Shown piece by piece: positions 16,416-24,859 of a DNA stretch of 40,066 nucleotides. Within the stretch, counting starts at the first letter, position 1. Every line of letters begins with the position of its first letter. The DNA comes from Gammaproteobacteria bacterium (GTDB lineage: Bacteria > Pseudomonadota > Gammaproteobacteria > Arenicellales > JAANXG01): positions 1 to 40,066 of the forward strand of contig JAHEIO010000029.1 in NCBI GenBank assembly GCA_024639325.1. Reading direction: 5' to 3'. Both the position numbers and the translations under genes were made by a program. The notes beneath the pieces were generated by a model that did not search any database, was not told the DNA's origin, and saw only the letters and a list, made by a program, of their open reading frames with translations.

Positions 16416-16805
16416 AATGTTGCTACGCGGCGGGGCGGATGCAACTCTTCCTGGAGTGGTTGAATTTCTCTTGTTTGAGAGTACTAATGTCGAGGCGTCC
16501 CTGGATGCTGATCTGGATTTATTGACTTTTTACGAGAATTCGGTCCTTACTTGTATTTACGGTTTGATACGCACCTAAAGCACGAGTGAGCGCGAAGTCA
16601 AAATTCTACTACCTGTCCTTTAACGACTATAGCGCCCATGTAACGTTCTAAAACACGGAATAACGCTGCGTTATGACGCATCTCGAATTTCTTCGTCGGA
16701 CGATGGGCGGCATCGAAGTGCCGGCGGATTCGCGTAGTGACCTGTTCTCGTACTACACTAAGAAACTTCTTAGCGTTAGGCAGTTCTAATCTTGAAAAAT
16801 AAACC
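16416..16805. other. Intergenic, no supported gene
   Basis: A minus-strand frame of 69 codons (16598-16807) looks protein-like (FEMRHNAALFRVLERYMG) but has no family and overlaps the patatin start. GTTAGGC at 16775-16781 resembles an attC core, but no partner site could be paired with it. Confidence 0.35.
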
Positions 16806-18054
16806 ATGAGTCAACCTGAGGTAGAGGCACTTTCTAACGATAAAAGTGCAGTGAGTAATTTTAGTTTGGACACATGTCGGCGAAAGTCCATTCTCGTTAT
16901 ATTGTTGATATTGACGGTTGCTGTACAAGGTTGCGCTTCGACACCCGTTCGAAATCCGCTTCCAAAAGAATTGTAAGCCCAGGCCGAAGTTCCAGGCGTG
17001 CCGCGTGCACGTTTTTGGGGCGATGAGCCCCCACCTTATCTTCAGGACGTGTTGGCCCTGTCGCAGGCTGACCTCGAGGCGAATTTTTCGGGAATACTCG
17101 GGCGAACACCATTACCTGGCCGTCTCCGGTGGGGGAGCCAGGGGAGCCTATGGTGCCGGTGTTCTCGTCGGTTGGAGTGAAGCGGGAACGCGGCCCGAGT
17201 TCACCATCGTCTCCGGCGTCAGCACGGGTGCGCTGACCGCGCCGTTTGCCTTTCTCGGATCGGACTATGACGATGAACTTAAGGTGTACAGTAAATACTC
17301 TACAAAGGACTTGGTCAAAAAATCCAACGCATTAACCGTCTTTTGGCGAGACTCCGCAGTCAGCAGCGCGCCGTTAAGGGCTCTGATTGCGCAATATATC
17401 GACGAGACCGTCCTCAGGGCCGTGGCGGAGGAACACCGCAGGGGCCGACGTCTTTGGATTGCAACCACGAACCTCGATGCCGGCCGGCCCGTCTTATGGA
17501 ATGTGGGGGAGATTGCCGCCAGCGGCAGCCCGCAGGCATTGGAACTCATGCGCGACGTGGTGCTGGCCTCTGCCTCCATACCGGGTGCTTTCCCACCGGT
17601 TTATACCGAGGTTGAAGTTGATGGTGAACGTTACGATGAGATGCACGTCGATGGGGGGACAACGACCCAGGTCAATTTTTATCCTATTGGAATAGATTGG
17701 CGAGAAATTACCAAGTTACTCGGCGTGAGAGGACGGCCCACTGTTTACGTCATTCGCAATGCGTCGCTTGATTCGGACTACAGACCGGTCACTCCAAGAA
17801 TTGCATCTATTGCAGGTAGCTCAATAAGTGCATTAATCCGTACCCAGGGTATTGGTGATATGTATCGGATCTATCTAGGGGCACGACGTGATCGGGTGGA
17901 TTACCGTCTCACCTTTATCCCGCCAGAATTCACGGCCGAGCCCAAAGAAATGTTCGATCCAGACTACATGAAGTCGCTGTTCGAGCTGGGTCGTCAACGA
18001 GGCAGAGATGGCGCAGCCTGGCAAAACGCGCCTCCTGGTGTGAAGGAGCTGTAA
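16806..18054 (+). pseudogene. Patatin-like phospholipase lipoprotein, broken
   Basis: The ATG at 16806 opens a lipoprotein signal (SILVILLILTVAVQGCAS, lipobox VQG-C). The frame meets TAA at 16974-16976 after 56 codons. The same frame continues beyond it as family sequence (VPGVPRARFWGDEPPPYL, then LSQADLEANFSG) until about 17103, where a change of frame is needed to join HHYLAVSGGGARGAYGAG. From there the catalytic domain is intact: oxyanion GGGARGAYG, nucleophile GVSTG, and DGG (HVDGGTTT) with the catalytic Asp. It ends normally at 18054. Two independent lesions mean the exported lipase cannot be made as one chain; only an internal start could yield the catalytic part. Family members are periplasmic or outer-membrane phospholipases of marine proteobacteria. 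Confidence 0.8.
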
Positions 18055-18297
18055 CCTTTCTATCACAGAGGCCAAGAGCGTGAACAGTCAACAGTCGAAG
18101 TGAATAGTTACAGGGTGCTGAATTTTGCTTCGACTCTCCCGGTTTATCTGTTTGCAATTTGGACTGATTCCTGCAGGCATCCCCCACGTGAATTGCTTTT
18201 CAAATTTACTAAGCCGTTAATCACGCTGGTAACCGATTGAGAAGGCTGTTTTGAACAATCCCGGGTTCAACAAACGATAAGTTCAATCAGGGATGTC

Positions 18298-18793
18298 TTG
18301 CGATCGCTGTCATACACTCCTCGTTGCTCTAGCCCGCATTTCTCACCAGGATCCCGAGCGATTGCGCAGGACAGGAGCAGCAACCTCGGGTGGACGCAAG
18401 CTCGTTTCGGTGACGAGGATTTCGACAAGTACAGCGCCTCCCTTTTACTCGCTTTGCAGTTGACAACCCGCCTGAGCGGTTATGCTGAGGCTTATGTGTT
18501 CGATCGGGAGAGGCCGAGGGGGGGGATCGGCCAGCTTCGCCGATATGGGGCTGATCTATCTGATTAAACGCACTCTCACGGTCGATGCCACCGCGGATTT
18601 TGGACTGAGCGGCACCGAAACCGACAACTTCTCTAACATTGGCCTCGGCAAGCGCGGTTTGCGGTCATATTCCAATCGGGAGACGGGAAGTGGCGGCTTT
18701 GGTCAAAGCACATTGTCCATCCGGCAGGCGGGCGATATCAAGCGGCCCGCGGCCCGCCTCCATTCATTCGGATCGTTTTTGAGCTATTTGTAA
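18298..18793 (+). pseudogene. Outer-membrane barrel (MetA-pathway transporter-like) fragment, frameshifted
   Basis: Frame 1 from 18298 reads DKYSASLLLALQLTTRLSGY followed by AEAYVFDRERP; the sequence then has to shift by one base at a run of eight G (18518-18525) to continue as SASFADMGLIYLIKRTLTVD and ATADFGLSG. The pieces match the second half of the outer-membrane channel family named after the phenol MetA pathway. The N-terminal half and signal peptide are absent. With seven G the frames would join, so the lesion is a single-base gain in a homopolymer, or a sequencing error. It lies downstream of, and convergent with, the sulfatase locus that has its own barrel gene. Confidence 0.6.
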
Positions 18794-18962
18794 AACTTCA
18801 TTTACCAGCGCGCGCCTCGGAAGCGTAGTTCAGGCCGTAGAGAGCCGGCACCTGTAAACAGTAATAAACCTTAGCTTTTGCCAATGTTCATGAAGTCCTA
18901 ACGTGTTTTGACCTCAATTGTTTCAGGCATTCGTCGATACGATCTCCCAGTTGCGATACGGT

Positions 18963-21281
18963 TCAACGCGAGTGATCGATTTTCACCGTCAGCTTCCTGA
19001 GTCCCGCCGATCGAAACGGTACGGCATAGGTGTCCTCGATGATCGGTGAACCCGTGTCCTCGCCGACATCGAAGGTCTCCTCGATCGAGAACGTTGCGGG
19101 CACGGTCTTGTCGATGCGCGCCTTACCAACGCTGTTGCCGTTGATGAACAGCTCGGCGTCGCCCTCGAAGTTCCCGGTCTTGGTGAACTTCATTGATACG
19201 ACCGATTCACCGGGCGGCACTTCCTCAGACGACGTGATGATCGTCCTGTCGATGCCGATGTAGTTGTAGACGTACATCAGCCGGTTGTTCTTGATGAACA
19301 GTCCGTACCCGGCAGTCCTGCCGCCGGCCGTCACGAGCATGCCGTCACGATTGTCGGCGAGCAGATCCAGTTCCGCGACGAGCTCGTGCGACTTGTTCTT
19401 GAGGGGCGGCGACACGGATTCATGCACTCGAATCGCGGCAGGCGGATAGTAGACCAGCTCCGGTTCCTGTGGCGCGGCCCTTGCCTGCATCGCAGCGAGC
19501 CGCGGCCCGACGTCGCCGTCCAGGGGATAGACGTTGTTCTTCTCCGCCTCGACCTCGAACAGCGCCTGCAATTCGGCAAGCTTCTCGGGGTGCTGATCGG
19601 CGACGTTGCGGCTCTGCGAGAAGTCCTCCTCGAGGTTGTAAAGCTCCCAGACGTCGTCTTCGAGCGTGCCTTCGGCGTTCAACACCCAGGGTCGCTTGTT
19701 CCTGTGCAGCGTGACCGCCACCCAGCCGTCGGCATATATGGCGCGATTGCCAAACAGCTCGTAGTACTGCACCGTTCGGCGGTCTTCCGCCTCCGGGTCG
19801 TCGAAGGTGTAGTTCAGCGGGATGCCGTCGAACGACATCTGCTCGATGCCGTCGACGATCTTGGGTGGCTCGACACCTGCGGCTTCCAGAATCGTCGGCG
19901 TAATGTCGATCACGTGGCTGTACTGCTGGCGAATAGCGCCGTTGTACTGCTCTGGGATGCCGGAGGGCCACGAGATGATCAGCGGGTCCGCGTTGCCGCC
20001 GCGGTGGGCGGATTGCTTGTAGTACTGGAACGGCGTGTTGCCCGCCTGGGTCCAGCCCGCCGTCACGTGCCACACGCCAACGCGGTTGCCCCACTGTTCC
20101 ATGTACCTGCTGTTGACTTCGTAGGGGATGTTCGGCACGCCGTTGAAAAAGCCGTTTTCGTTGAACGTGCCGTGCAGTCCGCCTTCGGCGCTGCCGCCGT
20201 TGTCGGACGTGAAGATAATGAGGGTATTGTCGAGCTCCCCGATCCGTTCGAGGTAATCGACGATTCGGCCGAACTCGTAGTCGGAGTATGCAAGCTGCGC
20301 GGCAAATGCCTCCATCTGCCTCGCGTAAAGCGCCTTCTCCTGCTCATTGAGCGTGTCCCACGCGGGGATTGCCTCGTCGCGTGAAGACAGCCGCGTACCC
20401 TCGGGCACGACACCCATCTGAATCTGCTGATCGAGGATTATTTCCCGGGCCTCGTCGTAGCCCATGTCGAACTTGCCCTTGAATTGCTCTCGCCATTCGC
20501 GTGGGGCCTGGTGCGGTGCGTGCACGGCACCCGTCGCCCAAAACATGACAAACGGTTTCTTGTGTGTGGAAGCGCGCAGCATCGATATCCAGCGGATCGC
20601 GGTATCGGCCATGTCTTCGTTGACGTGGTATCCGGGCTGATCGTAGTTCGGCTGCACCGGCGTGTGATCCACCCACATGATCGGATTGAAGTTGTTCATG
20701 TCGCCCGACATGAATCCATAAAAATGCTCCCAGCCGTCGCCGGATGGCCAGCGGTCGAACGGCCCCGAAAACGTCGACTCCCACTGCGGCGTATGGTCCC
20801 ACTTGCCAATGAACATCGTCGACCAGCCCGCCCGCTTGAGGATGTCCGCAAAGCCCTTGGCCGATTCCGGGGGGTGCGCATTGTAGCCCGGGAAGCCCAT
20901 CGCGGTCAGTGAATGCGAACCCATGCCGATGCGGTGGTGATTGCGCCCGGCGTTGATTACCGCACGCGTCGGCGAGCACAGCGCGGTGGTGTGGAAGTTG
21001 TTGTAGCGCAGTCCGTTGTCGGCGAGCCGCTCGAGGGTCGGCGTCGGCGTCAGGCCGCCGAAGACGCTCGCGTGGCCGAATCCCATGTCGTCGATCAACC
21101 AGACGAGTACATTGGGCGCGCCCTCCGGCGCCTTGACCGGCTCCGGCCAGTACTGCTCTGAATCGGCCAGCGTCTTGCCGATCTTCCCTTTGAACTCCGG
21201 CTCATCCGCTGCCAGCGCTCCGGTGAACATAACCGCGGTGAAGGCAAGAGCGGTGATGAATCTCAATGCTGCAGGTACCAT
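18963..21281 (-). CDS. Secreted type I sulfatase (arylsulfatase family)
   Basis: 772-residue exported sulfatase. It has a Sec signal peptide (ALAFTAVMFTGALA, cleavage before ADEPEF). The catalytic alkaline-phosphatase-like domain covers about residues 50-560. DD at 64-65 binds Ca2+, and Cys102 in LCSPTRAVINAGR is the CxPxR site converted to formylglycine. Later motifs GKWDHT and FTSDNGGS supply the active-site Lys, His and Asp. A C-terminal beta-sandwich (about 620-772) resembles a concanavalin-like lectin domain. The length suits the large arylsulfatases of marine bacteria (betC/atsA type is shorter). It hydrolyses a sulfate ester of unknown substrate in the periplasm. It starts 37 bases behind the DUF3604 gene and is probably cotranscribed with it. 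A formylglycine-generating enzyme is not in the window. Confidence 0.93.
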   Translation of the reverse strand: MVPAALRFITALAFTAVMFTGALAADEPEFKGKIGKTLADSEQYWPEPVKAPEGAPNVLVWLIDDMGFGHASVFGGLTPTPTLERLADNGLRYNNFHTTALCSPTRAVINAGRNHHRIGMGSHSLTAMGFPGYNAHPPESAKGFADILKRAGWSTMFIGKWDHTPQWESTFSGPFDRWPSGDGWEHFYGFMSGDMNNFNPIMWVDHTPVQPNYDQPGYHVNEDMADTAIRWISMLRASTHKKPFVMFWATGAVHAPHQAPREWREQFKGKFDMGYDEAREIILDQQIQMGVVPEGTRLSSRDEAIPAWDTLNEQEKALYARQMEAFAAQLAYSDYEFGRIVDYLERIGELDNTLIIFTSDNGGSAEGGLHGTFNENGFFNGVPNIPYEVNSRYMEQWGNRVGVWHVTAGWTQAGNTPFQYYKQSAHRGGNADPLIISWPSGIPEQYNGAIRQQYSHVIDITPTILEAAGVEPPKIVDGIEQMSFDGIPLNYTFDDPEAEDRRTVQYYELFGNRAIYADGWVAVTLHRNKRPWVLNAEGTLEDDVWELYNLEEDFSQSRNVADQHPEKLAELQALFEVEAEKNNVYPLDGDVGPRLAAMQARAAPQEPELVYYPPAAIRVHESVSPPLKNKSHELVAELDLLADNRDGMLVTAGGRTAGYGLFIKNNRLMYVYNYIGIDRTIITSSEEVPPGESVVSMKFTKTGNFEGDAELFINGNSVGKARIDKTVPATFSIEETFDVGEDTGSPIIEDTYAVPFRSAGLRKLTVKIDHSR

Positions 21282-21318
21282 GGTGTTTCCTCCTTAAAGC
21301 TCTTAAAGATCACCAGTT

Positions 21319-23262
21319 TCACGAACCCGGCGTGTACCAGATTGGTGAGGTATAGGCGCGCTCCTGGATGGTCACCCACACGTTGTCGTCCAGCTTCACG
21401 CTAAAGCGCTTGGCGTCATAGGCTGTCCAGCGCGGCGTGGGTATTTCGATAATCCGTGCGTAGTAGGCGGCGGGGGTTGTTGCATCGAAGTCGGGATCCT
21501 TCCACACGCCGAGCAGCTCGGAGTCTCCGATGGTGTTGGTCCAGGTGGCATTGGCCACGTCCACGGTGTTGCCCACGGGAGGGATCTTGCCCTCACTGTC
21601 CAATTTGCGCTTTTCGGCGTCGCCCCAGACGACGTCGTACACCTTTTCAAAGGTTTTACCGTCCTTGTACCAGACCTTGACGATCTGGGCGCGGTCGAGA
21701 TTGCCACTCAAGGGGTCCTTCAACGCGGCCAGCAGGAAAGTCGGCGATTTACCCGATGGTGCTTTGCGCAATTCACCGCCCATGGGAACGCCCTTTGTAT
21801 AGCCGATCACGGCCGGCAGCCGGTTCTGCGCGTCCTGCTCCTCGAACTCCCACCCGCCAAAAAAGCGCACCAGCATGCGCGGGCCTGTGGTGGCGTAGAC
21901 TTCCCGACGCTCCATGGCGTCCCACAGCGCCTCGCGGGTGTTCTCGGTCGCCCACACACCGGCGTAGCCGGAGGCGGACATCGCCCAGCCGTCGTACTGG
22001 CGGCCGGCAAACTTCGCCATGGGGTGGTTCCAGCGCTCCGGCGAGGGCTCGGTGCCGGCATGCTTGCCGATGTAGTTTTCCTCCTCCACCGCGGACAGTG
22101 CCGTGTGGGTGTCGGACGAACCGACCATGCCGAATTGGTACGGATTGGTGCCCAGCGTGTCTTCCAGCTTAAACCCGTTTTTCAAGGCTTCGCGGGCGTA
22201 TTCATACTGCAGCATGTCTTTTTCCTTGACCACCGTCAGGTTGAGGTTGCCCAGCTCCAGCGTCTCGAAGTCCGCAAACTCGTCGTCCGGCGACAGAAAG
22301 GGATGGGCCTCGCCGTCCCCCTTGATCTGGGTTACCTCATAGAGCGGCTCCCAGCGCGCGCGGGTTTTGGCGTAGTCCCCGGTGAGGGGCTGGCCGGAGG
22401 CCGGGTTGGTTTCCACCGGAAACATGATGCCGTTCGACATGTTGCCGTTGTGAGCGATTGCCAGCACCCTGCCGCCGGTGTGTTGTTCGTAGTTGGCCAT
22501 CCACTTCCACAGTTCCTCCGGGTTGAAACTCTCGGCGGTCGTGTACGGCACGATCTTGCGCGCCTCGTCCCCGTCGCCGCGGTACAGCACGTTGCGGTGG
22601 AGGTTGTTGCCGTTCTCCGTCGAGGTCCACTCATAGCCGATCATCGCGGTGAACCGGCCGGGATCATTGAACTCCTCGGCAATGTCGATGTACTCGTCCC
22701 ACACGGTCTGCTGGAATTCCCTGTCGAGCACGATCTCGGGGACGTTGCCCTGCGAGAACGCATTGATCACGTCCATGGTCGCCTTGAAAGCGGCCTCGCC
22801 GCCCTCGGCGAACGCGTTGTGCCAGCCCCGTACCGTCGGGTCCTGGAGCAGGCGCGCATTGCCTGCGATGATCTCCTTCATTGCCCCCATGCCGTCGGAA
22901 TGGTCAGCCACCACCAGCCAGTCCAGCGGCCGGCCGAGCTTGAACGCCATGCCGTTGCTGGCGGTGACCTCCTCGCCGCGGGCAAAGCGGTAGGCCTCCT
23001 CCGGACCGATGGTCACACCGAATCCGCGGGCGTCGAGGGAGTTGTCGGTGTGCACGTGGGTGTCGCCCCAGTAGACCCGAGTCGGGAAGTTGCGGCCGGC
23101 ATAGGGCGAATAGCTCGGCGTACGAAGGGTGCCGCGCACATCGTCCTCGGAAGGAGTCAATCCGTAGGTACCCGGCTCCTCGGCGAATGATGTCGCGGAG
23201 ACAGCGCCCATCACAATCGCCGAGACCAGTGCGATTTGCTGTTTAACGTTGAGTGAATTCAT
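21319..23262 (-). CDS. DUF3604 domain exported protein
   Basis: 647-residue protein with a Sec signal peptide (residues 1 to about 27, ending TSFA-EEPG). The body is the DUF3604 family, a PHP-like putative metallohydrolase. YWGDTHVHTDNS (His69, His71) and WLVVADHSDGMG give the metal ligands expected for that fold; more His and Asp lie in LAIAHNGNMSNG and VGSSDTHTALS. The exact substrate is unknown; the family is often beside sulfatases in marine gammaproteobacteria, as here. It is first in a two-gene unit with the sulfatase (37-base gap), and the outer-membrane barrel gene lies 274 bases upstream on the same strand. Together they suggest periplasmic processing of a sulfated compound. Recognition of the family is firm, the reaction is not known. 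Confidence 0.9.
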   Translation of the reverse strand: MNSLNVKQQIALVSAIVMGAVSATSFAEEPGTYGLTPSEDDVRGTLRTPSYSPYAGRNFPTRVYWGDTHVHTDNSLDARGFGVTIGPEEAYRFARGEEVTASNGMAFKLGRPLDWLVVADHSDGMGAMKEIIAGNARLLQDPTVRGWHNAFAEGGEAAFKATMDVINAFSQGNVPEIVLDREFQQTVWDEYIDIAEEFNDPGRFTAMIGYEWTSTENGNNLHRNVLYRGDGDEARKIVPYTTAESFNPEELWKWMANYEQHTGGRVLAIAHNGNMSNGIMFPVETNPASGQPLTGDYAKTRARWEPLYEVTQIKGDGEAHPFLSPDDEFADFETLELGNLNLTVVKEKDMLQYEYAREALKNGFKLEDTLGTNPYQFGMVGSSDTHTALSAVEEENYIGKHAGTEPSPERWNHPMAKFAGRQYDGWAMSASGYAGVWATENTREALWDAMERREVYATTGPRMLVRFFGGWEFEEQDAQNRLPAVIGYTKGVPMGGELRKAPSGKSPTFLLAALKDPLSGNLDRAQIVKVWYKDGKTFEKVYDVVWGDAEKRKLDSEGKIPPVGNTVDVANATWTNTIGDSELLGVWKDPDFDATTPAAYYARIIEIPTPRWTAYDAKRFSVKLDDNVWVTIQERAYTSPIWYTPGS

Positions 23263-23536
23263 CTTTGTTTCATCTTGTCGATTGTTTAATTAGTGATTAG
23301 AAAGTCAGTTCAGACAAACGCCAATTTAGTTATATTCTAACTCGATCTTGGTCGCCTTGGTCGGCCGGATATCTTTGTTAGAAAACTGCACGGACGCATG
23401 CATTCTTTGGGCGCGCCACCAACCATCGAAGGTGTCGTTGAAAACGCGATCCCGTCGCAATCTAGCGACGTCGTATTGCAATCCGCAGGGGGAGGTTTCA
23501 TTGGGGTTGATGCCGCAGGTGCTCATCGAATGGCCA

Positions 23537-24397
23537 TCACCAGCCCGGGGAGACCCGTAGAACATGGTCGGGGGCGCCGTCCGGTTTGGTCACGTTGGAA
23601 TAGGCCTGCATCGATATACCGACCCGGGATGATCCGAAATTGAAGTACTTGCCAAAACCGCCGCCTAAGGGAATCAGCCAGCGCTGATCCGAAGCCGCAT
23701 CCCAGTTTGCGGTGATGATCGGATTGTACACGAAGAACCAGTCTGTTCCGAGTTCACGCCTAATCGATCCGCGCACCAGCAGCTGGTTGATGTCTGCTCT
23801 GTCGGTATCACCGCTGAAAGATTTGAGATTACTGGCCAGCAAGCCGAATCGCCAGCGTCCGGATTGGTAGGCGAGCCGAATAGCCGGGCCCGTGGACCAC
23901 TTGCCGCTTCCGAGGCTCGGGTCGGTCGCAATGGGGATGCCGAAGATGGCACCGATACCCCACTTCAGCCGGTGCGACAGCTTCGGCGTGAGGAGTGCGA
24001 CGGTGGTTAGATCGCCGAGCCCGAACACATGGGGCCCTTGCACCGGTTCCGGGTTGCCGGGGGTTCCGGCAGCTCTCCCAGGCGCATCTGCGATGGTTAT
24101 GACAGTCAAGTTTGTCAGCTGCCAGCGGTCATTGATCGGTAGGGAAAAGGTGGGTAGGAGTCGGCCGATAATGGCATCCCCGTTGGCGGCGCCGCTATCA
24201 GCATCGATCTCTACGTCAGGCAGGAAAAAAGGCCTCTTGGGGGGAGCGTTGCTCTCATCGGCAGCCGCGGTTGCGGACGACGTCAATATAAGGCATGGAA
24301 CAAAGCGTACTAATGACCTCCAGGAGTTACGTTTGCCTTCAATGAACTTCGGTTGATGGGTCCTCAACAAGGGATCGATACTTATATGAAGGCCCAT
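23537..24397 (-). CDS. Outer-membrane beta-barrel, transporter-like
   Basis: 286-residue predicted outer-membrane protein. After an N-terminal stretch that includes a hydrophobic segment (LVRFVPCLILTSSATAAA), the rest alternates polar and hydrophobic residues in strands, for example WGIGAIFGIPIATD, WRFGLLASNLKSF and WFFVYNPIITANWD. It belongs to the barrel family often annotated as neuromedin U-like or MetA-pathway transporter. It does not end in an aromatic barrel signature of the Phe type but in VSPGW. The signal peptide may start at an internal codon, since the first 25 residues are polar. It lies upstream of the DUF3604 and sulfatase genes on the same strand and may be the entry port for their substrate. 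Confidence 0.75.
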   Translation of the reverse strand: MGLHISIDPLLRTHQPKFIEGKRNSWRSLVRFVPCLILTSSATAAADESNAPPKRPFFLPDVEIDADSGAANGDAIIGRLLPTFSLPINDRWQLTNLTVITIADAPGRAAGTPGNPEPVQGPHVFGLGDLTTVALLTPKLSHRLKWGIGAIFGIPIATDPSLGSGKWSTGPAIRLAYQSGRWRFGLLASNLKSFSGDTDRADINQLLVRGSIRRELGTDWFFVYNPIITANWDAASDQRWLIPLGGGFGKYFNFGSSRVGISMQAYSNVTKPDGAPDHVLRVSPGW

Positions 24398-24796
24398 GGT
24401 TCAGAGCTCCGGCAGCATCAATCTGCTGATCCCAGGCTTACGGATATCAGGGACCATCTGGGATAGGCGTCGAACCTGGCTTGCTCCAGAAACGTACCCG
24501 CGTGCGTGAAAGCCTCGACCTCAAATCCCGAAGTACAACGTATGTCATGACCTCGATTTCACGTCCGGTCGGTGTGTCTTGTTGCGACTGATACGTTCAT
24601 CGAATAAGTCCGGTCCACTTTCCGGCCGATTGTCGTTCATCCAAGTATCCCCGCCGGTGGGGTGTATCTTTCGTAAATGGTAAACATACTTCACCTGAGA
24701 GGAATCTGTGTTGATCTACGTCAGGATAAATACAACTAGAGAACTAAGGTGAATCTGGTATGCTTTTGTTCACGATCACGAGCAGTTATCCTCTAC
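24398..24796. other. Divergent intergenic region
   Basis: 400 bases between the minus-strand barrel gene and the plus-strand MscS gene, so it must hold at least two promoters. A small dyad CCCCGCCGGTGGGG lies near 24648-24662; its stem is short and there is no T run, so I do not call a terminator. No coding sequence seen. Confidence 0.4.
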
Positions 24797-24859
24797 AGGA
24801 GTAAAACGTTGGTCTCTGTCTATGGATTTGTAACGGTAGTATTTTAGTTTGCCTGTTGC

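Noticed and set aside
16775-16781. GTTAGGC as a third attC core
   Set aside because: No RYYYAAC partner with pairing L arms was found within 150 bases.
22024-23190. 388-codon open frame on the plus strand opposite the DUF3604 gene
   Set aside because: It is fully inside a gene with clear family motifs and a signal peptide on the other strand; its own sequence has no family and is a product of the GC-rich codon pattern. The same holds for 19386-20384 opposite the sulfatase and 9142-9789 and 9728-10567 opposite the hydrogenase genes.
23326-23565. 79-codon minus-strand frame overlapping the end of the barrel gene
   Set aside because: No family, no binding site, overlaps a supported gene.
24648-24662. 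CCCCGCCGGTGGGG dyad as a terminator
   Set aside because: Four-base stem and no T run; it lies in a divergent promoter region where a terminator is not needed.
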